A DNA stretch of 5,731 nt from Lachnospiraceae bacterium UBA5902 (GTDB lineage: Bacteria > Bacillota > Clostridia > Lachnospirales > Lachnospiraceae): positions 29,475 to 35,205 of the forward strand of contig DJEI01000090.1 of NCBI GenBank assembly GCA_002431865.1, given 5' to 3'. Every line of letters begins with the position of its first letter. The stretch's first letter is position 1. Below, in pieces: positions 1 through 5,731 of this stretch. The position numbers were made by a program, and so were the translations under genes. The notes under the pieces are model-generated. The model was not told the DNA's origin, ran no database searches, and saw only the letters and a program-made list of their open reading frames with translations.

Positions 1-2375
1 TCTGTCGTTTCGGTTGTTTCCGTGGTTGTCGTTGTTGTCGGTTCTTCCGGGAAACGGATTGTCTGTGCGAGATCCGAAAGGTCTGTATGTGCAGCAACGA
101 TTTCTCCCGGATATGCCATATCTTCTACCGTTTCATAGAACACCACTTCCTGTCCACACAACGCATCCAGAAACAAAATCTCATACTTCACTTCGATATC
201 CATATCTGCCTTTTCCGCGACAAATGTCACAGGCTCATTCTTTGCCATATATGGTTTTTCCAAAACCGTACCATCCTTTTTCCATCGTGCTTCCCCGAAA
301 ATCGTATAGGTGTGTCCAATCTCCAGATTCTCAAATGAAACAATATCCTTACATGGCACAAGTGTCCCCTTTGCACGTATATCAACAATTGAGTTTTCAA
401 AGCCTGCTTTCGTTTTAATCTGTGGAAATGACTCATTTATAATCGTCCCTAACCCGACATGCGCGCCATCCCCCTGTATAGATACTTCGATTTTCTCAGC
501 ATTTCGATACTTATTTTTATTTGCCTCACAGCGAACCTCTTCGATGTAATACGTTCCATACGGCAATGCGCCCTTCGTATCATCCACATCTGCCTGTCCA
601 AACCAGATGCCTGCCCCTGCCTCTTTCTGATTCGTATGATACGAATGTGGAATATAGGAAGCTGCCGTCGAGTAATACCCATTTTCATCTGTCCAGACGA
701 TATGTGACTCGCCCTTTGTATCCGAAATAGAAAACGCAATATTTGCAAGCGGGGTTCCATTTTCATCCACTTTTGTAAAACTGAGATCCGCACGGAAATG
801 AAGGATATTCACTTCATCTTTTACAACAACCTCCATTGGAGTTGTCTGATCTTTTTTGATCTGTACCCAGACTGGTGTATCATCTAACAACATATAGTCG
901 TTTGCTTTTTCCTCCTGAATCATATACCAGCCGATCTGGAGCCTCATATCCGCATCTCCTATACAGCGTGTATCATGTGCACATTCCTGCACAAAACCCG
1001 TACCTTTTTTATCCATTCGAAACAGCCCCACACGCTTGGTGGTGTCCTTACTTCCATTTGCGGAAACTGCATAAACCGCATATTCAATCCCCTCAAAGCT
1101 ATACTCCGGGTGTGCCGCAAGAAAGGCTTCATCCCCCTCCTCCACCTTCTTTGTCAGTCTGAGTTTTGCAAGATACTCCTCTTCCGGCCCAACCACACGC
1201 GTATCAAAATAATCTCCCTCTGATTTCAATTCCAGTGGCTTCGCCGCCGCATCTCTTGGCAAACCAAGTGTTGTCCGCCTTCCTGCATAAATTTTCGTAC
1301 TATAAATATTCGGATCTAACTTCCAGCCTCCATTTGTTGGCACATTCCATTCCCGGATATAATATGTACCCTCTGTAAACTGTACGACCGTACCCTGTTC
1401 ATCCGGCTTTGTGTGTGCAGAACAAGAGACGTTATCCTCTGCCAGTACGCCGTTTTTTCCCGGCTCAATATAGCAATATCCCTTCACATTCCGGCTTCGT
1501 TTCGCATCCTCATAACTAGCATACACTGCATAATTAGCTCCCGCCAAATCATACAACTTCGGATTCGTCTTGTAGACGTCTTCATTATAGCTTTTACAAA
1601 CCCGCAAGGTTCCAGTCTTCGGACGTTCTTTCGGACGATATACAATCATTCCGGAGCATTGTTTCCGCACATCCACCGCATTATCCAGATAATAGCACGC
1701 GCGAAGGGAATCCCAGCCAGAGCTGTACAAATGCCCAATCAACGCGGTTCCTCCTCCGGAAATTGCACAATGGACATATTCATCGAGTTTTCCATTTACA
1801 AAACAAATGACATCGCCTGCATTTGTCAGCCGGTCGTAAATCGCATCATATTCCGCCTCTGTCTTATCCTTTGGAAAACAGTTTGCGTCTGCATAGACGC
1901 GCTCCCAATTCTCACTGGCTTCCAGTGTATCCGAGATCTGTGAGACAAGCGTACTTCCCTGTACCGGTGCCTGATCTCCATAAAAACCAGATAGCGCCTG
2001 TGCTGCATAAATCGCACACATATTATCCCTGTTTTTTCCGCTTCCCTTCGGAATCGTCATGACATATGCAACAAATGCGTTAGATGTATCCGGTGCCTGA
2101 TAATACATACTTGGAGATACACTCTGCACAGTCTCTTCCGATTCTGTAAATGCAGATTCCTCTGCGTCCACCTGCATATCCTGCGGAAGGGCATTTGTCC
2201 ATGTCGCATCGCCGATCGTCGCGACAGATTCCCACGATTCCGTATCTTCCGATGCGAACGGAAGTACATAACACTGCATGGTCAAAAGCGCAAGTATCCC
2301 ATACACGAGCACCTGTTTCCATGCATTCTTTGCCTTTAATTGCTGCTTGATTTTTTTACATAACGAAATAAACAT
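1..2375 (-). CDS. Large secreted multi-domain surface protein: NlpC/P60-like domain, three SpaA/Cna-B-like domains and a VaFE Thr-Gln ester domain (C-terminus outside window)
   Basis: An open frame runs 791 codons from ATG at 2375 to the left edge without a stop, so the C-terminus is missing. GGAGG lies 7 nt before the start. Residues 1-42 look like a signal peptide: a lysine-rich start, a hydrophobic core at 21-39 and likely cleavage near FAS/ED. Residues about 101-248 resemble an NlpC/P60 papain fold: Cys120 opens a helix (NMCAIYAAQAL), GDVICF follows at 187-192, then His202 (YVHCAI) and His214. Three SpaA/Cna-B-like domains follow at about 254-395, 401-524 and 527-649. They show YAVYA motifs (282-286, 432-436) and YxxxE motifs ending at Glu342, Glu488 and Glu613. 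Residues 650-777 match VaFE domains: Thr655 as probable donor, VVFYETV at 744-750, and His763, Asp768 and Gln771 near the end. A Thr/Glu-rich tail starts at 780. By family it is a wall-anchored stalk, adhesin or pilin. The peptidase activity and the anchor are inferred, not seen. Confidence 0.88.
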   Translation of the reverse strand, partial: MFISLCKKIKQQLKAKNAWKQVLVYGILALLTMQCYVLPFASEDTESWESVATIGDATWTNALPQDMQVDAEESAFTESEETVQSVSPSMYYQAPDTSNAFVAYVMTIPKGSGKNRDNMCAIYAAQALSGFYGDQAPVQGSTLVSQISDTLEASENWERVYADANCFPKDKTEAEYDAIYDRLTNAGDVICFVNGKLDEYVHCAISGGGTALIGHLYSSGWDSLRACYYLDNAVDVRKQCSGMIVYRPKERPKTGTLRVCKSYNEDVYKTNPKLYDLAGANYAVYASYEDAKRSRNVKGYCYIEPGKNGVLAEDNVSCSAHTKPDEQGTVVQFTEGTYYIREWNVPTNGGWKLDPNIYSTKIYAGRRTTLGLPRDAAAKPLELKSEGDYFDTRVVGPEEEYLAKLRLTKKVEEGDEAFLAAHPEYSFEGIEYAVYAVSANGSKDTTKRVGLFRMDKKGTGFVQECAHDTRCIGDADMRLQIGWYMIQEEKANDYMLLDDTPVWVQIKKDQTTPMEVVVKDEVNILHFRADLSFTKVDENGTPLANIAFSISDTKGESHIVWTDENGYYSTAASYIPHSYHTNQKEAGAGIWFGQADVDDTKGALPYGTYYIEEVRCEANKNKYRNAEKIEVSIQGDGAHVGLGTIINESFPQIKTKAGFENSIVDIRAKGTLVPCKDIVSFENLEIGHTYTIFGEARWKKDGTVLEKPYMAKNEPVTFVAEKADMDIEVKYEILFLDALCGQEVVFYETVEDMAYPGEIVAAHTDLSDLAQTIRFPEEPTTTTTTETTETT

Positions 2376-2380
2376 ATTAA

Positions 2381-2387
2381 TTCCTCC
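2381..2387 (-). promoter_or_regulatory. Ribosome binding site of the surface-protein gene
   Basis: GGAGGAA on the minus strand. The GGAGG core (2387-2383) ends 7 nt before the ATG at 2375. This fixes the start in front of a lysine-rich signal-peptide n-region. No other well-placed in-frame start is seen. Confidence 0.85.
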
Positions 2388-2411
2388 ATACCTTAGCATA
2401 TGCAGAAATCT

Positions 2412-2442
2412 GATGGATTCCATCTTCTATGTCTACCGTCAA
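2412..2442 (-). promoter_or_regulatory. Weak candidate promoter or operator ahead of the surface-protein gene
   Basis: Only 92 nt separate the upstream terminator from the start codon, so a promoter for the surface gene should lie here. TTGACG (2442-2437) resembles a -35 box, but 16-18 nt downstream there is only AATCCA-like sequence, a poor -10. A short palindrome, GATGGAATCCATC (2424-2412), sits where the -10 should be and could be an operator. TATGCT (2400-2395) resembles a -10 but would start transcription on the ribosome binding site. The sequence does not settle which, if any, is used; an activator or alternative sigma factor is possible. Confidence 0.25.
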
Positions 2443-2467
2443 TGAAAAAAGATATAATTTTGTTGTT

Positions 2468-2499
2468 AAAAAAAGAGTATGGTAACTGTACCATACTCT
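2468..2499 (-). terminator. Strong intrinsic terminator ending the pyrE unit
   Basis: On the minus strand a perfect 11-bp stem (AGAGTATGGTA paired with TACCATACTCT) closes a 4-nt loop (CAGT) and is followed directly by a run of T (2473-2468). The plus strand has no T-run after the stem, so it acts in one direction. It lies 52 nt past the stop codon of the small membrane protein gene and 92 nt before the surface-protein start, separating the two units. Confidence 0.93.
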
Positions 2500-2551
2500 C
2501 AAAAGCTCTGTCAATTCAATTTCCAAAGTTCACTTATTTTTCACAATCTCT

Positions 2552-2701
2552 TTAAAATGTTATATTCTTCTTCCCGGTGATCAGGCGCGCACCATTCACA
2601 ATCATCGTCACTCCTGCACCAACACCTACCAGAATCGTTACGATTCCCATAACCAGATTGCTGATTCCAATTGTATTAAGCTTATGATATAACTTCTCCA
2701 T
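2552..2701 (-). CDS. Small single-helix membrane protein, function unknown
   Basis: ATG at 2701 to TAA at 2554-2552 gives 49 residues. I do not recognise the family. It starts with a short polar stretch (MEKLYHKLN). A hydrophobic, glycine-rich segment follows from about residue 10 to 41, long enough for one membrane helix and containing close-packing glycines (GVGAG). It ends with a basic tail (GKKNITF). There is no cleavable signal peptide or lipobox. The support for a real gene is its context: GGGAGG sits 8 nt before the ATG, it begins 29 nt after the pyrE stop, and the strong terminator comes shortly after its stop. It is therefore probably co-transcribed with pyrE. Whether it interacts with pyrimidine synthesis, or only shares the transcript, cannot be told. 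Positive charge on both ends leaves the topology uncertain. Confidence 0.75.
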   Translation of the reverse strand: MEKLYHKLNTIGISNLVMGIVTILVGVGAGVTMIVNGARLITGKKNITF

Positions 2702-2709
2702 GTTTCAGA

Positions 2710-2715
2710 CCTCCC
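2710..2715 (-). promoter_or_regulatory. Ribosome binding site of the small membrane protein gene
   Basis: GGGAGG on the minus strand, 8 nt before the ATG at 2701 and inside the 29-nt gap after pyrE. Such a strong, well-spaced site is the main sequence evidence that this short frame is translated. Confidence 0.8.
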
Positions 2716-2730
2716 ATACCTGCAATAAAA

Positions 2731-3405
2731 CTATTTTACACCATACTGCTCATAATATGCATCAATCGCTTCCTTTAAAGTATCATCGATCACAACCCTT
2801 CCCTTATAAGGCTTGTTGTACAGATGCTCTACCACCTCTGCCATCGTTACAATTGCAGTTGTCTTTAATCCATAGTTTTCCTCGATTTCCATCAGCGCAC
2901 TCTTCTCACCCTGACCACGCTCCATACGGTCTACGGATACAACCAGTCCAAGGACATCGACATCCCCCTGTGCCTTCACGATTGGAAGTGTCTCCTGAAT
3001 GGATGTGCCTGCAGTTGTTACATCCTCGATAATCACAACCTTGTCACCATCGTTGATCGGGCTTCCAAGCAGGATTCCCTTATCACCATGATCCTTGATT
3101 TCCTTACGGTTTGAACAGTAACGGATATCCGCATCATACTTATTTGCGATTGCCATCGTCGTGGCAACAGAAAGCGGAATTCCCTTATAGGCTGGTCCAA
3201 ACAATACATCGAAATCAAAACCGAACTTATCCTTGATTGCTTCTGCATAATACTCGCCCAGACGTACCAACTGTGAACCGGTTCTATAAAAACCTGTATT
3301 TACGAAAAATGGTGTCTTTCTTCCGCTCTTTGTCACGAAATCACCAAACTTCAATACATTGCAATCAATCATAAATTCAATAAACTGCTCTTTATACTGT
3401 TCCAT
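2731..3405 (-). CDS. pyrE: Orotate phosphoribosyltransferase
   Basis: A 224-residue cytosolic enzyme that joins orotate to PRPP to give orotidine 5'-monophosphate and diphosphate, the fifth step of pyrimidine synthesis. The type I phosphoribosyltransferase PRPP loop is intact at residues 123-135 (VVIIEDVTTAGTS). The mobile catalytic loop is present at 100-107 (RKEIKDHG, with Arg100, Lys101, Lys104 and His106), as is the FGPAYKGIPL segment at 69-78 with Lys74. The length is normal for the family. The start is taken at 3405 because AGGAGGA lies 10 nt upstream. The frame stays open upstream to a TTG at 3447, but those codons lie in the structured leader and have no ribosome binding site of their own. 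It has its own promoter at 3535-3507 and shares a terminator with the small membrane gene downstream. No other pyrimidine gene is in the window. Confidence 0.97.
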   Translation of the reverse strand: MEQYKEQFIEFMIDCNVLKFGDFVTKSGRKTPFFVNTGFYRTGSQLVRLGEYYAEAIKDKFGFDFDVLFGPAYKGIPLSVATTMAIANKYDADIRYCSNRKEIKDHGDKGILLGSPINDGDKVVIIEDVTTAGTSIQETLPIVKAQGDVDVLGLVVSVDRMERGQGEKSALMEIEENYGLKTTAIVTMAEVVEHLYNKPYKGRVVIDDTLKEAIDAYYEQYGVK

Positions 3406-3415
3406 GTTGTATAAA

Positions 3416-3422
3416 TCCTCCT
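3416..3422 (-). promoter_or_regulatory. Ribosome binding site that decides the pyrE start
   Basis: AGGAGGA on the minus strand, 10 nt before the ATG at 3405. It favours the 224-residue product over the 238-residue form that would begin at TTG 3447. The site lies 13 nt after the larger leader hairpin. Confidence 0.88.
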
Positions 3423-3435
3423 GTTTTTTGGCTTC

Positions 3436-3487
3436 TGGCAACTGCAATCGTACATGTACATTTCTTGCATGCCATAGATTTTTCTAT
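3436..3487 (-). promoter_or_regulatory. Two hairpins in the pyrE 5' leader
   Basis: In the transcript a small hairpin forms first: ATAGA pairs with TCTAT around an A4 loop (3487-3474). Then TGGCATGCAA (3474-3465) pairs with TTGCA-gt-TGCCA (3447-3436), making a 10-bp stem with a 2-nt bulge and a 17-nt loop that contains the self-complementary GTACATGTAC. The two overlap at base 3474. The larger stem is followed by A-rich sequence and then the ribosome binding site, so neither is an intrinsic terminator. I see no sequence resembling the PyrR-binding hairpin consensus. A role in translation control or mRNA stability is inference only. Confidence 0.4.
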
Positions 3488-3506
3488 ACGCCACATAATT
3501 ATGTTT

Positions 3507-3535
3507 ATTTTAGCATAGTTACCTGTTCGTTTCAA
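3507..3535 (-). promoter_or_regulatory. Sigma-A-type promoter for pyrE
   Basis: TTGAAA (-35, 3535-3530), a 17-bp spacer and TAAAAT (-10, 3512-3507), with TG one base before the -10 giving an extended -10. Transcription should start near 3500, leaving a leader of about 95 nt before the pyrE ATG. It lies after the transporter stop codon, so pyrE can be expressed on its own. No terminator separates it from the transporter gene, so read-through is also possible. Confidence 0.8.
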
Positions 3536-3590
3536 TCTGTTTTCCACGAATCATCTAAGCGGAATTTTCCCAGTTCCAACATATAGACAA

Positions 3591-5714
3591 TCATTGATTC
3601 TGATCGTTTTTCTCTCGTGACTGCAGAACGAGTTCATATATCTTCGGATGCCGTTCTTTCAGATGTTCATCCAGGACATGCCTGCGCTCCTTGAATCGTT
3701 CCGCAAGCTCTGGATGATTCTTCGCAATCCGGTCATGTACCTGTTTCCGGTGTTCCTCAATCTGCATCGCAAGGGTATGCTCATCCTTGCCGGATACATT
3801 GACGATTTCCTTCAGATGCTCCTCCAAGTGTTCCAGCCACTCATCCTCGTCAAGCTCTTCCATATGTGCCCAGCGACCATGCAGCAGATCTTCGATATCG
3901 CCAGATTCTTTCAACTGTGCAATCTGTTTTTCAATCTGATGCTCCATTTGCTTTTCCGCATCAGAGCCAAATGCCCACACGAACTCCTGTACCCGGTTAT
4001 CCGCCCGTTTCCGGGACGCACTGCGCTCCTCATTATCCACGCCATCCTCAAGTGGATATGGGCGATTGATTCCCATATCTTTTAGCGCAATATGAATGGT
4101 TCGCCGCACACAACCTTCTTCAATCAGATACCCAAGTCCAAGTTTTCTAAGCTGTTCATTCACATCTGCAATATGCTCGGTCATATAGAACCGGATTCCC
4201 TTTTCCCTTAAGGACTGATGCAGCCGTTTCAGGCAGTCCGCCGCCGTGATATCCAGGTTTCCGATTCCGCCCGCATCCAGAATCACTGCTTTTGTATCTG
4301 GTTTGATGTGATCCTCAATATCGTTTTTCAGTACCTGCACATTCGCAAAGAACAGATTGCTGCTGAACCGATAGATCAGTACACCGGATAACGCATGAAT
4401 CTGGCTGCTCTCCTTCAGATCCCGGAAATGCCGGTGTCCCGGCTGTATTCCTAAAAAACAGGTCGATGGCTTTGCTGTCCGGATAATTACCTCTGCAAAA
4501 GAAAGTAAAATACCGATCAAGACGCCATTGATTGTGCCAAGCAGAAGTACACCTAAAAACGCACCGGCAAAAATCATGCATTCCGTCCGGCTGACCTTCC
4601 AGAGCCGCACCATCAAATCAAACTCGGTTGCCCCAAGTAATGCCGATATCACGATTGCAGTCAGCACCGGAATCGGCAGATATTGGATAAATCCCGTTCC
4701 GCAAAGCAAAAGTACGATCATGGAAAGTCCTGCTACAAGTGAGGTAAGCTGTGTCTTTCCCTGATACTGCTCTCCCATCGCTGTACGGGATACAGAGCCA
4801 TTGATTGGACAGCACCCGGTAAACGCGGCAAGAAAGTTTCCAATAGAGAATGCAAAGATTTCCTGATTATCAACGATGCGATAGCCATTTTTCTGTGCAA
4901 AATTATTCTCAGCAAGCAGGGTCTCCGCCATAATTACAACTGCCACCGACAAACTGACGATGACAGCTTCCCGGATAGAAACTGCCGAGAAATCCGGCAC
5001 CTGCCACTTCGGGAGTCCAGTCTCCACCTTCGAAAGCGTCTGAATTCCAAGCTCCCGCACGTTTCCAAACCGTGTATAGCACGCTCCTGCTGCCATCAGT
5101 ATAACTGCCATTGGTAATTTCGGAGTCAGCTTCTTCGCCACAAGCAGGATCACAAGCGATGAAACACCCAGGATAATGGATGGCACATTCACATGTTTTG
5201 CAGTTTGCCCGATATGCTTTGCGAGTTCCAAAAGCTCTCCGGTTCCTGCCGTACCTCCAAGGATCTTCGGCACCTGCATGAGAATGATCGTCGAACAGAT
5301 ACCGGTGATGAATCCTCCCATAACCGGGGCCGATATGTAATTAACCAGTTTTCCCGCTTTCATGAAGAAAAATGCCAGCAGCCACACTGCAACAAAGAAC
5401 GTCAGCACCGGAACAACTGCCATCGCTTCATCAGAGCCTGCCTCCACATGCATAGTCAAAAGCGCAGAACCGATCAATGCCGCCGGAGCCGCATCCACCC
5501 CAAATATGAATTGTGGTGATGTTGAAAGCAAAGCAAACGCCAGAATCGGGAACAACGATCCATACAGACCATACACGGCAGGAAGTCCCGCAATCAGGGC
5601 GTATCCCATCGAAATCGGAATGGACACTGCCATGATGATAAGTCCTGCCATGATATCTTTTCCTATATTCTTTTTATCATAGTGCCGCAATGTATGCGCA
5701 AATGATAGCTTCAT
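3591..5714 (-). CDS. SulP-family anion transporter with STAS domain and a long charged, His-rich C-terminal extension
   Basis: A 707-residue inner-membrane protein of the SulP/SLC26 family, which moves sulfate, bicarbonate or dicarboxylates by symport or exchange. The substrate cannot be read from the sequence. The membrane domain covers about residues 17-412. It begins with the conserved DIMAGL segment (20-25) and continues with GLPAVYGLYGSLFP (43-56). The SulP signature region is at 264-312: Glu264, the NQEIFAFSIGNFLAAF segment, and PINGSVSRTAMG. A cytosolic STAS domain follows at about 440-550, with GVLIYRFSSNLFFAN (444-458) and the core AVILDAGGIGNLDITAADCL (476-495). Residues about 556-707 are extra: helical in appearance, rich in Glu, Lys, Arg and His, with no family I recognise. 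The ATG at 5714 fits the usual SulP start, but only a weak GACGGG-like ribosome binding site is seen in the 17 bases left before the window edge. Its promoter is outside the window. Confidence 0.93.
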   Translation of the reverse strand: MKLSFAHTLRHYDKKNIGKDIMAGLIIMAVSIPISMGYALIAGLPAVYGLYGSLFPILAFALLSTSPQFIFGVDAAPAALIGSALLTMHVEAGSDEAMAVVPVLTFFVAVWLLAFFFMKAGKLVNYISAPVMGGFITGICSTIILMQVPKILGGTAGTGELLELAKHIGQTAKHVNVPSIILGVSSLVILLVAKKLTPKLPMAVILMAAGACYTRFGNVRELGIQTLSKVETGLPKWQVPDFSAVSIREAVIVSLSVAVVIMAETLLAENNFAQKNGYRIVDNQEIFAFSIGNFLAAFTGCCPINGSVSRTAMGEQYQGKTQLTSLVAGLSMIVLLLCGTGFIQYLPIPVLTAIVISALLGATEFDLMVRLWKVSRTECMIFAGAFLGVLLLGTINGVLIGILLSFAEVIIRTAKPSTCFLGIQPGHRHFRDLKESSQIHALSGVLIYRFSSNLFFANVQVLKNDIEDHIKPDTKAVILDAGGIGNLDITAADCLKRLHQSLREKGIRFYMTEHIADVNEQLRKLGLGYLIEEGCVRRTIHIALKDMGINRPYPLEDGVDNEERSASRKRADNRVQEFVWAFGSDAEKQMEHQIEKQIAQLKESGDIEDLLHGRWAHMEELDEDEWLEHLEEHLKEIVNVSGKDEHTLAMQIEEHRKQVHDRIAKNHPELAERFKERRHVLDEHLKERHPKIYELVLQSREKNDQNQ

Positions 5715-5731
5715 ATGTATTACCCGTCTTT

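Noticed and set aside
1413..1943. Plus-strand open frame of 176 codons
   Set aside because: It lies wholly antisense to the SpaA and NlpC-like domains, which show clear protein motifs. Its translation has no domain character and no ribosome binding site is evident.
1632..2075. Thioester (TQxA) adhesion domain as the identity of the head
   Set aside because: There is a cysteine but no TQxA-type motif downstream. The GD strand followed by two histidines fits a papain fold better.
2252..2375. Lipoprotein signal with Cys35 as the lipidated residue
   Set aside because: The residues before Cys35 (LTMQ) do not fit a lipobox, and the hydrophobic core continues beyond it to a normal cleavage region near residue 42.
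2395..2400. TATGCT as the -10 box of the surface gene
   Set aside because: Transcription would begin at the GGAGG site, leaving almost no leader, and no -35 box is found at the right distance.
2552..2701. Small membrane gene as a type I toxin
   Set aside because: No antisense RNA promoter or repeat structure is apparent, and its place in a housekeeping operon behind pyrE argues against a toxin.
3406..3447. A longer pyrE beginning at TTG 3447 (238 residues)
   Set aside because: The extra 14 codons overlap the leader hairpin and the AGGAGGA site, the start is not ATG, and no ribosome binding site precedes it. The ATG at 3405 has ideal spacing and fits the family length.
3536..3590. Intrinsic terminator after the transporter gene
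   Set aside because: Only a GGAA/TTCC pairing is available and no T-run follows it on the minus strand.
3648..4085. Plus-strand open frame of 145 codons, opposite the transporter C-terminus
   Set aside because: The minus-strand frame is continuous and in register with the STAS domain. The plus-strand product looks like random hydrophobic sequence produced by the antisense of charged helical codons.

Overview
The window carries four genes, all on the minus strand, so the DNA is read from right to left. PyrE, the surface-protein architecture, strong AGGAGG-type ribosome binding sites and a moderate base composition suggest a Gram-positive Clostridia member. Lachnospiraceae from a gut community is the most likely family. 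This is judged from protein character, not from a database search.

Layout in transcription order. (1) 5714-3591: a SulP-family anion transporter with a membrane domain, a STAS domain and an unusual charged, histidine-rich C-terminal extension of about 150 residues. (2) 3590-3406: a gap with no U-tract terminator. It holds a good sigma-A-type promoter (TTGAAA, 17 bp, TGC-TAAAAT) and a leader of about 95 nt with two hairpins in front of a strong ribosome binding site. (3) 3405-2731: pyrE, orotate phosphoribosyltransferase, with every expected motif. (4) 2701-2552: a 49-residue one-helix membrane protein, 29 nt after pyrE and with its own ribosome binding site. (5) 2499-2468: a strong intrinsic terminator closing the pyrE unit. 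(6) 2375 to the left edge: the first 791 residues of a large secreted surface protein that is cut off by the window edge.

The surface protein is the most distinctive gene. It has a signal peptide, then a papain-fold NlpC/P60-like domain (Cys120, His202, His214), then three SpaA/Cna-B-type Ig-like domains. A VaFE domain with the residues of a Thr-Gln ester cross-link follows, and then a Thr-rich stretch that runs out of the window. Such proteins are normally wall-anchored stalks or pilins. The anchor and any sortase would lie to the left and cannot be seen.

pyrE and the small membrane gene form one transcription unit, which may also receive read-through from the transporter gene. The surface-protein gene is separated from it by the terminator and appears to be an independent unit. 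I see no RNA genes, insertion sequences, CRISPR array or long repeats. No stretch over 300 bases lacks a gene.
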